From Betaproteobacteria bacterium (GTDB lineage: Bacteria; Pseudomonadota; Gammaproteobacteria; Burkholderiales; Thiobacillaceae): a DNA stretch of 64,000 bases. The first letter of the stretch is position 1, and every line of letters starts with the position of its first letter. Shown here piece after piece: positions 1 to 8,819 of this stretch. The stretch is taken from positions 124,001 to 188,000 of the forward strand of contig JACRNB010000001.1 in the NCBI GenBank assembly GCA_016219425.1, read 5' to 3'. The notes under the pieces are model-generated. The model was not told where the DNA came from and did not search any database. It worked only from the letters and a program-made list of their open reading frames with translations. A program made the translations under genes and the position numbers.

Positions 1-2037
1 CACCGATCCGGCGGTGCGGCGTGTGCCTTCGGACGCTGTCCGGGTGCTTTCCAGAATCTCGTTCATGGTGGCGGTGATGCGTTCGGCGGTTTCCGCCTGC
101 GCGCGGGTGGCCTCGGAGATGTTCTGGATCAGGCCGGCCAACTGGGCCGACACCGACTGAATCTCGGTCAGGGCATGGCCCGCCGCGTCGGAACGCTGGG
201 TGCCCTCAACCACGCCCTGGGTGGAAATTTCCATCGCGTGCACGGCGTCCTGGGTGTCGCTCTGAATGGTCTTGACGATGACGCCGATGCGCCGCGTGGC
301 CTGGCCGGAGCGTTCCGCCAGACGTTGCACTTCTTCCGCAACCACGGTGAAGCCGCGCCCCGCTTCGCCCGCAGCCGCCGCCTGAATGGCGGCGTTCAGG
401 GCCAGTACGTTGGTCTGTTCGGTAATGTCCGAGATCAGTTCCACGATCTCGCCAATCTCCTGGGACGATTCGCCCAGACGCTTGATCCGTTTCGCGGTTT
501 CCTGAATCTGGTCGCGCAGTTCGTTCATGCCGGCGATGGCCTGTCGCACCGAATCCGCACCCTTGGCGGCGGCGGACAGAGATTGTTCGGCAACTCGCGC
601 GGAATCTGCGGCGTTGCCGGACACCTGGGCGATGGAGGCGGACATCTGGGTGACGGATTGCGTGGTTTCGGTGATCTGGTGCGCCTGTTTTTCCGCCACG
701 GCCAGCATCTGGTCAGAGGTCTCCCGCGCTTCCCCGGTGGCCTGGGTCACCTGCTCGGTGGCGCGGTTGACGCCGTTCACCAGCATGCGCAACTCTTCAA
801 TGGCGAAGTTCACCGAGTCGGCGATGGCCCCCGTGATGTCTTCCGTTACCGTGGCCTGCACCGTAAGGTCGCCTTCCGCCAGTTCGCCCATTTCGTTCAG
901 CAACCGCAGAATGGCGTCCTGGTTGCGGCGGTTTTCCGACGCCATCACTTCCGCCCGCTTGCCGGCCTCCTGCACGTTGAGCAGACCCAGCAGCAGCAGG
1001 GTCGCCAGGGAGACCAGAGAGAACAGGATGGCGGGGATGAGGGCGAAGCCGGTGTTGATGTCCTGGTATTTCTGCGCCAGTCCCAGGGTCATCCCCAGCA
1101 GTTGTTCGGATTCGTCGAAGATCTGGCGCGCGGCGCGCTTGGATTCCACCAGCTTGGGCATGCCTTTCAGGATCTGATCCACCTGTTTTTCGAAGGCGTC
1201 GAACACGTCCTTCAGTTCCAGCAGTTTTTCCTTGGCGTCCGTATCCTTGACCGCAACGATGCCCAGTTCTTCATTGCCCTGGAGCAGGCCGCCCAGCACT
1301 TCGCGGAAGGTGCGCACGTCCTTGTCCAACTGGTAAGCGGTCTCCGGGTTGATGCGGTCTGCGGCCATCAGGGCGTTGGCGTTCTTGGCCATGCGCTGGG
1401 TCCAGAGGGCCTGCTGGTTGGCAAAGCTGATCTGTTTTGCGTTGGCGGCGGGAAGCAGTGCGGCAACCTGTTCCGTAAGGTCCAGCAGTTCGGTGTTGCG
1501 CTGGTTGATTTCGTTCAGGGCGCGACCGAGGGAGATCAGGATCTCCTGCTGGGACAGCACGGTCTGGATGCCGCCCTTGGAGACCTGCCAGCGCTCTTTC
1601 AGCTTGGCCAGATCGGGCTGCATTTCGCCGGGCGATGAGGGCGCCAGACCACTGCCGTCAATCAGGGTGTCCAGGCCTTCGGCAAAGGACTTGCGGCTTT
1701 CTTCCAGTTGCTTGAAGGCCTCCTTGTTGCCCAGCACCGCCTGCTGCACGGTTTTGGAGTAACGCTGGGAGTGCATCTGCAAGCGCGTGGACACGCTGAT
1801 GTATTCCGACTTGTTGGCCACCCGGACGGTGTACCAGACCACGAAGATCAGGGCGAAGAACAGCGAAATCAGCAGCACCGTGACCAGGGTGCGTTGCCGC
1901 TTCTCCGGCGAGACTCGGCTGAGCAGAGGGATGCGCTCGGGGTCCAGGGTCGCCCAGTTCGTCAATGCGGCCTGTGCGCCTCCGCCCAGGCCCTTGAACA
2001 TGCCACCCACTTTAAGGTTGGGCTTCTTGATCGCCAT
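1..2037 (-). CDS. pilJ: PilJ-type methyl-accepting chemotaxis protein (3' end beyond window)
   Basis: Membrane chemoreceptor of the twitching-motility (Pil-Chp) system, which passes signals to a CheA-like kinase through PilI. The start is ATG with AAGGAAG about 5 bases upstream. Visible are a first membrane segment near residues 48-70, a long periplasmic part, a second membrane segment near 327-349, then a HAMP-like stretch and the cytoplasmic signalling hairpin with the hallmark [15 protein letters not shown]-type segment. All 679 codons in the window are open. No stop is reached, so the gene is cut by the window edge, probably close to its end since PilJ proteins are about 680 residues. It is the last visible gene of the pilGHIJ run. 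Confidence 0.93.
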   Translation of the reverse strand, partial: MAIKKPNLKVGGMFKGLGGGAQAALTNWATLDPERIPLLSRVSPEKRQRTLVTVLLISLFFALIFVVWYTVRVANKSEYISVSTRLQMHSQRYSKTVQQAVLGNKEAFKQLEESRKSFAEGLDTLIDGSGLAPSSPGEMQPDLAKLKERWQVSKGGIQTVLSQQEILISLGRALNEINQRNTELLDLTEQVAALLPAANAKQISFANQQALWTQRMAKNANALMAADRINPETAYQLDKDVRTFREVLGGLLQGNEELGIVAVKDTDAKEKLLELKDVFDAFEKQVDQILKGMPKLVESKRAARQIFDESEQLLGMTLGLAQKYQDINTGFALIPAILFSLVSLATLLLLGLLNVQEAGKRAEVMASENRRNQDAILRLLNEMGELAEGDLTVQATVTEDITGAIADSVNFAIEELRMLVNGVNRATEQVTQATGEARETSDQMLAVAEKQAHQITETTQSVTQMSASIAQVSGNAADSARVAEQSLSAAAKGADSVRQAIAGMNELRDQIQETAKRIKRLGESSQEIGEIVELISDITEQTNVLALNAAIQAAAAGEAGRGFTVVAEEVQRLAERSGQATRRIGVIVKTIQSDTQDAVHAMEISTQGVVEGTQRSDAAGHALTEIQSVSAQLAGLIQNISEATRAQAETAERITATMNEILESTRTASEGTRRTAGSV

Positions 2038-2088
2038 TACGCTTCCTTTCGTTATTGCATGAGCAGCGGCCTCGGTCGGCTCGCCGCA

Positions 2089-2622
2089 TCAAACGCCTGC
2101 TTCCAGAAATGCCGGTTCCGTCACCAGCTTTTCCACATCCAGTTCCACCCAGTTGCTGCCGTCCGCCGCCTGCCAACTGGCCTCAATCCAGGGCGCCGCA
2201 TCTTGCGCGGGGGCGCTGCGGGTCATTTCGCGCACCATGCGCAGACCCACGGTGCGATCCACGCGGAAGGCCGCATTGACGCCAAATCGGGGATGCACCA
2301 GCAAGAGGCGGGCATCCCCCTTCGGGATGCTGTCGCTCAGCCCCGTATACACAGCCAGATCGGTGCAGCCGTAGAGCATGCCCCGCACACTGGCCACCCC
2401 CATGAACCAGGGTTTTCCCCAGGGGGCTTCCGCCACTTCCGGCACGCTGACCACTTCGTTGACTTGATCCAGACTGACCAGCCACTGGCGTCCGCCGGCG
2501 ATGAAACCGAGACGGGAATCGTCGCGGGCGGTGGACTGGGCGCCGCGCAGGCGCTCGGCCAGACGGGTTTGGAACTCCCGCAGGGTCTCGCGACCGAGTT
2601 GTTCCTCGCCGCCGATTTCCAT
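2089..2622 (-). CDS. pilI: PilI, CheW-like coupling protein of twitching chemotaxis
   Basis: A 177-residue CheW-domain protein expected to link PilJ to the histidine kinase of the type IV pilus chemosensory pathway in the cytoplasm. The CheW fold is recognisable from the central GVASVRGMLYGCTDL segment and the following beta-rich part. It starts one base after the pilH stop, so translation is probably coupled, and pilJ follows about 50 bases later. The N-terminal 30 residues are charged and helical before the CheW core. The order pilG-pilH-pilI-pilJ is the standard one, which supports the assignment. Confidence 0.92.
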   Translation of the reverse strand: MEIGGEEQLGRETLREFQTRLAERLRGAQSTARDDSRLGFIAGGRQWLVSLDQVNEVVSVPEVAEAPWGKPWFMGVASVRGMLYGCTDLAVYTGLSDSIPKGDARLLLVHPRFGVNAAFRVDRTVGLRMVREMTRSAPAQDAAPWIEASWQAADGSNWVELDVEKLVTEPAFLEAGV

Positions 2623-2623
2623 C

Positions 2624-2989
2624 TCAGCCCAGGGCCTTGATCTTGGCCAGCAGTTCGTCCACCACGACGGGCTTGGTAACGTAATCCGTCGCGCCCTGGC
2701 GCATGCCCCAGACCCGGTCCGTTTCCTGATCCTTGGTGGTGCACATGATCACCGGCACCCCCTGAGTGGCGGGGTCGCGCGAGATCTGGCGCGTGGCCTG
2801 AAAGCCGTTGAGGCCGGGCATGACCACATCCATGAGGACGAGGTCGGGTCGTTCCGACTTGGCCATGGCAACGCCTTGTTCACCGTTCTCGGCGGTGACC
2901 ACGTCATAGCCGTTCTTGCGCAGCAGGTCGGTGAGAAAAAAACGTTCGGTGGGGGAGTCGTCCACCACCAGCACTCGCTTGATAGGCAT
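2624..2989 (-). CDS. pilH: PilH single-domain response regulator
   Basis: A 121-residue CheY-like receiver without an output domain. The acidic pocket is D10/D11, the phosphoacceptor D54 (in LVLMDVVMPG), the switch threonine T84/T85 and the conserved lysine K106 in VTKPV, so it should be phosphorylatable. In the known Pil-Chp system PilH counteracts or drains phosphate from PilG and affects pilus retraction. It lies between pilG and pilI in the same orientation, 13 bases after pilG. The assignment to PilH rather than PilG rests mainly on gene order. Confidence 0.92.
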   Translation of the reverse strand: MPIKRVLVVDDSPTERFFLTDLLRKNGYDVVTAENGEQGVAMAKSERPDLVLMDVVMPGLNGFQATRQISRDPATQGVPVIMCTTKDQETDRVWGMRQGATDYVTKPVVVDELLAKIKALG

Positions 2990-3002
2990 TTCCGGGTTTC
3001 TC

Positions 3003-3380
3003 CTAGCGGGAGGCGTGCTTGCGCACGGCTTCCAGCAATGTGTCTTTGGAAAAGGGTTTGGTCAGGTATTCGTCGGAACCCACCAGACGGCCTCGCGCCC
3101 GGTCGAACAGGCCGTCCTTGGAGGACAACATGACTACGGGGGTCTCGCGGAAGCGGGTGTTCTTCTTGATCAGGGCGCAGGTCTGGTAACCGTCCAGGCG
3201 CGGCATCATGATGTCCACGAAGATCAGGTCGGGGTGGTGGTCGGCAATCTTGGCCAGGGCGTCGAATCCGTCCTCCGCCAGGATGACTTCGCACCCCGCC
3301 TGGGTGAGGAATATCTCCGCACTGCGCCGGATGGTGTTGCTGTCGTCAATCACCATCACCTTGGCATTGGGCATGCTCAC
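3003..3380 (-). CDS. pilG: PilG single-domain response regulator
   Basis: A 125-residue receiver domain with D12/D13, phosphoacceptor D56 in LIFVDIMMPRLDG and K108 in YLTKPF. In the family it promotes pilus extension and, in Pseudomonas, cAMP signalling. The GTG start at 3380 has an AAAGGA site about 7 bases upstream; an ATG two codons later is an alternative. It is the first of the pil genes. The gene just upstream, 22 bases away, is an unexpected binding-protein/rhodanese fusion in the same orientation, so the pil operon promoter may lie further upstream than usual. Confidence 0.92.
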   Translation of the reverse strand: MSMPNAKVMVIDDSNTIRRSAEIFLTQAGCEVILAEDGFDALAKIADHHPDLIFVDIMMPRLDGYQTCALIKKNTRFRETPVVMLSSKDGLFDRARGRLVGSDEYLTKPFSKDTLLEAVRKHASR

Positions 3381-3402
3381 GCCGGAATCCTTTCTGGATT
3401 TT

Positions 3403-4608
3403 TCATCCGCCGGTTTTGACTTCGTAGCCCGCGCCCTTCCAGGCGGGCAGGCCGGTGCGGAACCAATAAACCTTCTTGTAACCCCGTTTCAGCATGTAGC
3501 GCGAGGCCTTGTAGCTGAACCAGCATTCCGCGCCGTTGCACTGGAAGATCATGGGCGCGTTTTTGTCTTGCGGGAGTTTTGTAATGTCGAAACGATCCAC
3601 CGCATCGTCGTATTCGATTTCCTTGGGGCTGTTCATTTCGTAGGGCACGCTCACGGAGCCGGGGATGAAGCCGGCGCGGCGGTGGGCGGGGGGGCGTACG
3701 TCGAACAGCGGGACGCCCTGGCCCATCAGTTGTTTGACCTGCTCGGCGGTGGGAATGGTGACTCCGACCAGCACCTCGGGGGTGAAGAAGCCGCGCGTGG
3801 AAACGTGCTCGAAATCCGCCTTGTCCGCCGGGTCCAGAGAGCCGATGCCGCTCTTGGCAAGCCGTCCTTCCAATCCCTTGTCCAGCTTGGTGAAGGCGCC
3901 TCGGATCTTTTGGCGCAGGGCCTCGTCGAGCTTGTCGCTGACCACGACGCCGGCTTGAGGTACATCGGCCAGGGTCTTGATGACTTGGGCGCCGGGGGAG
4001 CGGGCGACCCATGCCTTGGCGACATCTTCCTTCATGGCCGCCAGGTCAGACTGACCGATCTCCATGGCGTAGGTCACGGCGCCGTATTCGTTCATGTGCA
4101 TGACCTGACCGAAAAAGGTGCTGGGCGAGAGGCCCAGGGCGTTCAGTTCGCCCTTGACCATGTAGCTCACCAGGGATTCGGCATGGGGCAGGGCGATGCG
4201 CTTGCCGCGGGCGGTCTCCAGCGATTTGATGTTGCTGCCCTTGCCCGCCACCAGAACGATGCGGGCATGTTGTTCGGTCTTGGCCACCGGGGTGTAGCCA
4301 TTGCGCATGGCCGCCCCCACCAATTGCGCAGGAGCCAGGAGCATGGAGATCGAACCGGTGCGAAGACGTTCGCCCACCCGCTCCGCATTCTGGGTGAGCA
4401 CCAGTTTGACGGGCTGTCCCAGAGAACCGGAAAGGGACTTGGCCAGGTCGTTGAACACGGACTGGGTGGCGACGTGGTTGCGCTCCTGGTCGTAGTCCAG
4501 GGTTACGTTGAGGACCAGTTCTTCCTTGGCCCAGGCGGCGCTGACCGCACCGAGGGCAACTCCGACCAGCAACAGCCGGGCGTATCGCGCCGTTATCCAA
4601 CGCATCAT
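3403..4608 (-). CDS. Periplasmic PhnD-like binding domain fused to a rhodanese domain
   Basis: About 401 residues. Start chosen at tandem ATG codons 4608/4605 behind AAGGAG, followed by a signal peptide ending near AAWA. Residues about 25-270 resemble PhnD/phosphonate-type periplasmic substrate-binding proteins. Residues about 290-400 form a rhodanese module (LFDVRPPAHRRAGFIPGS, then the active loop with cysteine in FQCNGAECWF). The exported rhodanese could carry or transfer sulfane sulfur; the ligand of the binding domain is unknown. It sits between rubredoxin and pilG, all on one strand, without any ABC permease or ATPase. The domain calls are from motif recognition; the joint function is not known. 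Confidence 0.8.
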   Translation of the reverse strand: MMRWITARYARLLLVGVALGAVSAAWAKEELVLNVTLDYDQERNHVATQSVFNDLAKSLSGSLGQPVKLVLTQNAERVGERLRTGSISMLLAPAQLVGAAMRNGYTPVAKTEQHARIVLVAGKGSNIKSLETARGKRIALPHAESLVSYMVKGELNALGLSPSTFFGQVMHMNEYGAVTYAMEIGQSDLAAMKEDVAKAWVARSPGAQVIKTLADVPQAGVVVSDKLDEALRQKIRGAFTKLDKGLEGRLAKSGIGSLDPADKADFEHVSTRGFFTPEVLVGVTIPTAEQVKQLMGQGVPLFDVRPPAHRRAGFIPGSVSVPYEMNSPKEIEYDDAVDRFDITKLPQDKNAPMIFQCNGAECWFSYKASRYMLKRGYKKVYWFRTGLPAWKGAGYEVKTGG

Positions 4609-4661
4609 CTGTCTCCTTCCTCCGACCATCCTGGTTGAACTGAACCTGCACACCATGCTGC

Positions 4662-4868
4662 TCAACTTCCCAGCCTGATGAAATTGTCTTTCCCGGCTCC
4701 GCACTCCCCACAGGACCAGTCGACCGGCAGTTCTTCCCAGCGCGTACCGGGCGGGATGCCTTCTTCCGGCAACCCTTCGGATTCGTCATAGACAAACCCG
4801 CACACCACGCACATCCAGGCCTGATATTCCATGCCCAAGGGGGGTTCCTGCTCTGTAATAGAATTCAT
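4662..4868 (-). CDS. Rubredoxin
   Basis: A 68-residue one-iron electron carrier with the two CxxCG knuckles (CVVCGFVYD and CGECGAG) that bind Fe(SCys)4, plus the usual PPGTRWEELPVDWSC core. The ATG at 4868 is chosen because AGGAAG lies upstream and the family starts shortly before the first knuckle; an upstream in-frame extension would overlap the divergent thiD leader. It is divergent from thiD with only 37 bases between start codons. Rubredoxin next to pilG and thiD is a recurring betaproteobacterial arrangement. Its redox partner is not evident here. Confidence 0.95.
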   Translation of the reverse strand: MNSITEQEPPLGMEYQAWMCVVCGFVYDESEGLPEEGIPPGTRWEELPVDWSCGECGAGKDNFIRLGS

Positions 4869-4905
4869 TGTGCCGCTTCTTCCTAATCCCGCCAAGCCTT
4901 ATTCC

Positions 4906-5769
4906 ATGCCCATTCCAGCCGAATCTGCTGTCTCTTCCGCCCCACCTCCGGCGGTTCTCATCTTTGCGGGGACGGACCCGACCGGGGGGGCGGGACTGCA
5001 AGCGGATGTCCTGACCCTGGCCAGCCTCGGCTGCCATCCCCTTTCCGTAGTCACTTGCATCACCGTCCAGGACACCGTCGGCGTCGACGATTACCTGCCC
5101 ATGGAGCCGGAATGGATCGCCGACCAGGCGCGCAGCGTGCTGGAGGACATCCCGGTGGCGGCGATCAAGATCGGCATGATCGGCAGCGTCGAGGCCGTGG
5201 CCGCGATTGCCGAGGTGGTGTCGGACTACCCCGACATCCCGCTCATCCTTGATCCGGTGCTCACTTCCGGGCGCGGCGACCCGCTCGCCAACGAGGAACT
5301 GATCGAGGCCATACGCGACCTGCTCATGCCCCAGACCACCGTGCTCACCCCCAACAGCGTGGAGGCGCGCCGTCTTGCGGAAGACCCGGAGCAGGAGGGC
5401 GACGACCCCGAACTGACCGAGTGCGCGCGCCGCCTGATGGACCTGGGCTGCGAATACGTGCTCATCACCGGCGCGCACGAACAGGGGGTGCAGGTCACCA
5501 ACACCCTCTACAACACGCGCGGCGCGGTGCACAAACTGCAATGGGACCGCCTGCCCGGCGCCTACCACGGCTCCGGCTGCACCCTGGCCAGCGCCCTGGC
5601 CGGGTTCATGGCACTGGGCCAGGACGTGGCCGAGGCCGCACGCGAGGCGCAGGCGTTCACCTGGCAGACCCTGAAGCACGCCTGGCGGCCCGGCATGGGC
5701 CAGTTCATCCCGGATCGGCTCTACTGGGCGCGGGAAGAGGATGCACCGGACGACGATGCGGCGAGCTGA
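4906..5769 (+). CDS. thiD: Hydroxymethylpyrimidine/phosphomethylpyrimidine kinase
   Basis: A 287-residue ribokinase-fold enzyme that phosphorylates HMP and then HMP-P in thiamine biosynthesis. The N-terminal TDPTGGAGLQAD motif and the C-terminal GSGCTLASALAGF anion-hole/catalytic motif are both intact. Start ATG 4906 is chosen over an upstream in-frame codon because the latter would run through the rubredoxin gene and the family begins just before AVLIFAGTDPTGGAG. It overlaps thiE, so the two are probably translationally coupled. Confidence 0.95.
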   Translation: MPIPAESAVSSAPPPAVLIFAGTDPTGGAGLQADVLTLASLGCHPLSVVTCITVQDTVGVDDYLPMEPEWIADQARSVLEDIPVAAIKIGMIGSVEAVAAIAEVVSDYPDIPLILDPVLTSGRGDPLANEELIEAIRDLLMPQTTVLTPNSVEARRLAEDPEQEGDDPELTECARRLMDLGCEYVLITGAHEQGVQVTNTLYNTRGAVHKLQWDRLPGAYHGSGCTLASALAGFMALGQDVAEAAREAQAFTWQTLKHAWRPGMGQFIPDRLYWAREEDAPDDDAAS

Positions 5770-6379
5770 GTTGCGGGGGCTCTACGCCATCACCCCGGAC
5801 TGGCCCGACACCCATCGCCTGCTCGCGGTGACGGAGGCGATCCTGGACGCCGGCTGCCGCCTGCTCCAATATCGCCACAAGCGCACCAGCGACTGCCACC
5901 GCCAGGAACAGGCCCTGGCCCTGCGCCGCCTGACGCGGCAACACGGCGCGCTGCTCCTCATCAACGACGACGTCGAACTGGCCCGCTACAGCGAGGCGGA
6001 TGGCGTGCACCTGGGTGCGGAGGACGGCAGCATCGAAGCCGCGCGCCAGCGCCTGGGGGCGGAAAAGATCCTCGGCGTCTCCTGCTATCAGGATTCGGAT
6101 TTGGCGCGCAAAGCCGCCGCAAGCGGGGCCGACTATGTCGCCTTCGGCAGCTTCTTCCCCTCCCTCACCAAACCCCAGGCGCACCGCGCCGGGTTGGAAC
6201 TGCTGTCCGCCGACATCGGTCTGCCGCGCTGCGCCATCGGCGGCATCACCCTGGAAAACGCCCCCCCTCTGGTCGCCGCCGGGGCCGACATGTTGGCGAT
6301 AATCACGGCCCTCTACGACGCTCCCGACCCGGCCCGCGCCGCCCGCCAATTCATCCAGATCATCGAGGAACACGCATGA
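5741..6379 (+). CDS. thiE: Thiamine-phosphate synthase
   Basis: A 212-residue TIM-barrel enzyme joining HMP-PP and thiazole phosphate to thiamine phosphate. Family signatures seen are LLQYRHK, the [10 protein letters not shown] segment, DGVHLG, the [11 protein letters not shown] loop and [13 protein letters not shown] 5741 or ATG 5756 could be the start; both overlap the end of thiD, and the family core (GLYAITPD) begins just after the second. The stop overlaps the hemL start as ATGA. With thiD this gives the later part of thiamine synthesis; thiC and thiG are not in the window. Confidence 0.94.
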   Translation: MHRTTMRRAELRGLYAITPDWPDTHRLLAVTEAILDAGCRLLQYRHKRTSDCHRQEQALALRRLTRQHGALLLINDDVELARYSEADGVHLGAEDGSIEAARQRLGAEKILGVSCYQDSDLARKAAASGADYVAFGSFFPSLTKPQAHRAGLELLSADIGLPRCAIGGITLENAPPLVAAGADMLAIITALYDAPDPARAARQFIQIIEEHA

Positions 6380-7659
6380 CCTCCCGCAACGACGAACTCT
6401 TCGCCCAATCCCAGACCCTCATCCCCGGCGGCGTCAACTCGCCGGTGCGCGCCTTCCGCTCGGTCGGCGGCACGCCGCGCTTCTTCAGCAAGGGGCAGGG
6501 CAGCCGGGTGTGGGACGCAGACGGCAAGGTCTATCTCGACTACGTCGGCTCCTGGGGCCCCATGATCCTGGGCCACGCCGACGCCGATGTGGTGCGCGCC
6601 GTGCAGGACGCCGCCGCCCAGGGCCTCTCCTTCGGCGCGCCCACCGAGATGGAACTGGTGATGGCGCAAAAGATCGCCGCCCTCCTCCCCAGCATCGAAA
6701 AGGTGCGCCTGGTCTCCTCCGGCACCGAGGCCACCATGAGCGCCATCCGCCTGGCGCGCGGGCACACCGGGCGCGACCTGCTGATCAAGTTCGAAGGCTG
6801 CTACCACGGCCACGCCGACAGTCTGCTGGTGAAGGCCGGCTCCGGCCTGCTCACCTTTGGCGCCCCCAGCTCCGCCGGCGTACCCGCCGACACCTCCAAG
6901 CACACCCTGGTGCTGGACTACAACGACATCGACCAGGTGAACCGGGTCTTCGCCGAAAAGGGCGGCGAGATCGCCTGCGTCATCGTCGAAGCGGTGGCGG
7001 GCAACATGAACCTCATCAAGCCCAAAGCCGGCTTCCTCGAAGCCCTGCGCGAAAACTGCACGAAACACGGCGCGGTACTGATCTTCGACGAGGTCATGAC
7101 CGGCTTCCGCGTCGGCCTGCAAGGCGTGCAAGGCCTCTACGGCATCACCCCGGACCTCACCACCCTGGGCAAGGTCATCGGCGGCGGCCTGCCGGTGGGC
7201 GCTTTCGGCGGCAAGGCCGAGATCATGGACCGGCTCGCCCCCCTCGGTCCCGTGTATCAGGCCGGCACCCTCTCGGGCAACCCGGTGGCCGTCGCGGCGG
7301 GCTTGAAGACCCTGGAAAAGATCAGCGCCCCCGGCTTCTTCGACGCCCTCGCCGCCAAGACCAAACGCCTGACGGACGGCCTCACCGCCGCCGCGCGCGA
7401 CGCCGGGGTGATCTTTGCGGCGGACTCGGTAGGCGGCATGTTCGGCGTCTACTTCCGCGCCACCCCGCCCACCTCGTATGCCGAGGTCATGGCCAGCGAC
7501 AAGGACGCCTTCAACCGCTTCTTCCACCTCATGCTGCACGAAGGCGTCTACCTCGCCCCCTCCGCCTTCGAGGCCGGCTTCGTCTCCGCCGCCCACTCGG
7601 ATGCGGACATCGACGCCACCGTCGCGGCGGCGGCCAGGTGCTTCGCGCGGCTGGGCTGA
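6376..7659 (+). CDS. hemL: Glutamate-1-semialdehyde 2,1-aminomutase
   Basis: A 427-residue PLP enzyme of the C5 pathway making 5-aminolevulinate for haem and other tetrapyrroles. The PLP lysine is K266 in [18 protein letters not shown]. Also visible are the N-terminal [30 protein letters not shown] and the [11 protein letters not shown] loop. A GAGGAA ribosome site lies within the end of thiE and the start overlaps its stop. The length is standard. A REPIN repeat follows 7 bases after the stop. Confidence 0.97.
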   Translation: MTSRNDELFAQSQTLIPGGVNSPVRAFRSVGGTPRFFSKGQGSRVWDADGKVYLDYVGSWGPMILGHADADVVRAVQDAAAQGLSFGAPTEMELVMAQKIAALLPSIEKVRLVSSGTEATMSAIRLARGHTGRDLLIKFEGCYHGHADSLLVKAGSGLLTFGAPSSAGVPADTSKHTLVLDYNDIDQVNRVFAEKGGEIACVIVEAVAGNMNLIKPKAGFLEALRENCTKHGAVLIFDEVMTGFRVGLQGVQGLYGITPDLTTLGKVIGGGLPVGAFGGKAEIMDRLAPLGPVYQAGTLSGNPVAVAAGLKTLEKISAPGFFDALAAKTKRLTDGLTAAARDAGVIFAADSVGGMFGVYFRATPPTSYAEVMASDKDAFNRFFHLMLHEGVYLAPSAFEAGFVSAAHSDADIDATVAAAARCFARLG

Positions 7660-7666
7660 CCCTCTC

Positions 7667-7728
7667 GTAGTGCAGGCGCCCTCGCCTGCATCGCACCCAA
7701 AAACGGCAGGCGAGGGCGCCTGCGCTAC
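7667..7728. repeat. REPIN, family A (inverted pair of GTAG-headed REP hairpins)
   Basis: Each half begins with GTAG, read inward from either end, followed by a short hairpin: GCAGGCG-loop-CGCCTGC. The two halves are inverted relative to each other with about 15 bases between. A GTAG head plus imperfect palindrome is the signature of REP sequences mobilised by RAYT (TnpA-REP) transposases; no RAYT gene is in this window. The element fills the gap between hemL and the next gene. Confidence 0.8.
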
Positions 7729-7734
7729 CCCCTC

Positions 7735-8784
7735 ATGACCGACGACCTCTCCCCGGAAGACAGCTTCCGCCTGCAAGTCCTGCTGACGCAGAACCTGAAG
7801 GCGGTGCGCATCGACGAGTCGGCCCTGGTGCTGCACGCCCTCACCGATCAGGGCGAGGCCAGCCTGCCGCTTGCGCCCGTCTGCCGGCCCGACAGATATC
7901 TGCGCCTGGTGCGTGAATTCCTCTCCGGCCACGCCCTGGGCTCGCCCGGCGGCTACCCGGTCTACCTCTCGCGCTGGACCCGCCAGGGGCAGGTGGAGGG
8001 GGGCAAGCTGGGACGCCTGCTGCTCACCGGCGAGCCCGAGGCGGTGGTGGCGGTGGTCTATTCCCCCGCCCTCACCAACGAGTTGGCGGAATACGCCTGG
8101 TGGGCCCAGCCCACCATCGAGAACGCTCGTCTCATGCTGCGGCGCGAGGCCGTGGCGCAGGGGCGCATGGGCCGGGTGCTGGCGGAATTTCTGGCCGAAC
8201 ATCTGCCGTTCCTGCGGGACGACCACCTCGGCATCATGGATACGGTGGCGGTGCTGATCCACGCGCGCGCGCTCACCCCGGCGCAACTGGAGGGCGTGTG
8301 GAAGAAAGGGCGGCGCAGCAATACGCACTACGTCGCCTTCCTGGAGTTGGCCGCCCTGGCGCACAGGTTGCCGATCCCCCTGCCGGCCCATGCCGAATGC
8401 GATGGCATTACCGCCGCCCTGGCCGGGCGCGAGGCGGAGCCGGGGGTGGCCGCCCTGCTGCGCGCCCTCTCGTCCCAGGGCCAGACCTTCCTCGCCGCCG
8501 CCGCCGATGTTTTGGAACGCCCCGAGACCCAGGAGGTGGCGAGCCGCACCCTCAATGCCATCGGTGCGTACTTCGGCCCGCCCGGTGCGGCGTCGCACCC
8601 GCTGTGCGACGCCTGTCAGATCTACGCCCCCCGGCTCGAAGCGGCGCAGCGTCTGGTCGCTTGCAACGATGCGGCGCTCAAGCCCATCTTTGCCCGCAGC
8701 AGCGCCATCGGCTCGCTCATGCGGCGCAAGATCGAGCCGGTCATTTCCGCCCTGCTGGCTGACATCCGGGCTTTGCGGGCCTAA
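7735..8784 (+). CDS. DsrS-like soluble protein (putative sulfur-metabolism protein)
   Basis: A 349-residue protein with no signal peptide or membrane segment. Segments such as SPEDSFRLQVLL, REFLSGHALGSPGGYPVYLSRWTRQGQ, the YAWWAQPTIENARLMLRREAV region and the C-terminal IGSLMRRKIEPV resemble, from memory, the DsrS family of sulfur-oxidising bacteria, whose biochemical role is not settled. No dsr genes are nearby, so a direct link to sulfur oxidation here is inference. The ATG lies only 6 bases after a REPIN and has no recognisable ribosome-binding site, which is odd. Confidence 0.55.
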   Translation: MTDDLSPEDSFRLQVLLTQNLKAVRIDESALVLHALTDQGEASLPLAPVCRPDRYLRLVREFLSGHALGSPGGYPVYLSRWTRQGQVEGGKLGRLLLTGEPEAVVAVVYSPALTNELAEYAWWAQPTIENARLMLRREAVAQGRMGRVLAEFLAEHLPFLRDDHLGIMDTVAVLIHARALTPAQLEGVWKKGRRSNTHYVAFLELAALAHRLPIPLPAHAECDGITAALAGREAEPGVAALLRALSSQGQTFLAAAADVLERPETQEVASRTLNAIGAYFGPPGAASHPLCDACQIYAPRLEAAQRLVACNDAALKPIFARSSAIGSLMRRKIEPVISALLADIRALRA

Positions 8785-8819
8785 GCTCCGCGCTCACCAC
8801 AAATCAGGAGACTTCCCCC

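Noticed and set aside
4869-4905. TPP riboswitch upstream of thiD
   Set aside because: Only 37 bases separate the divergent starts, too short for a TPP aptamer, and no such motif was seen.
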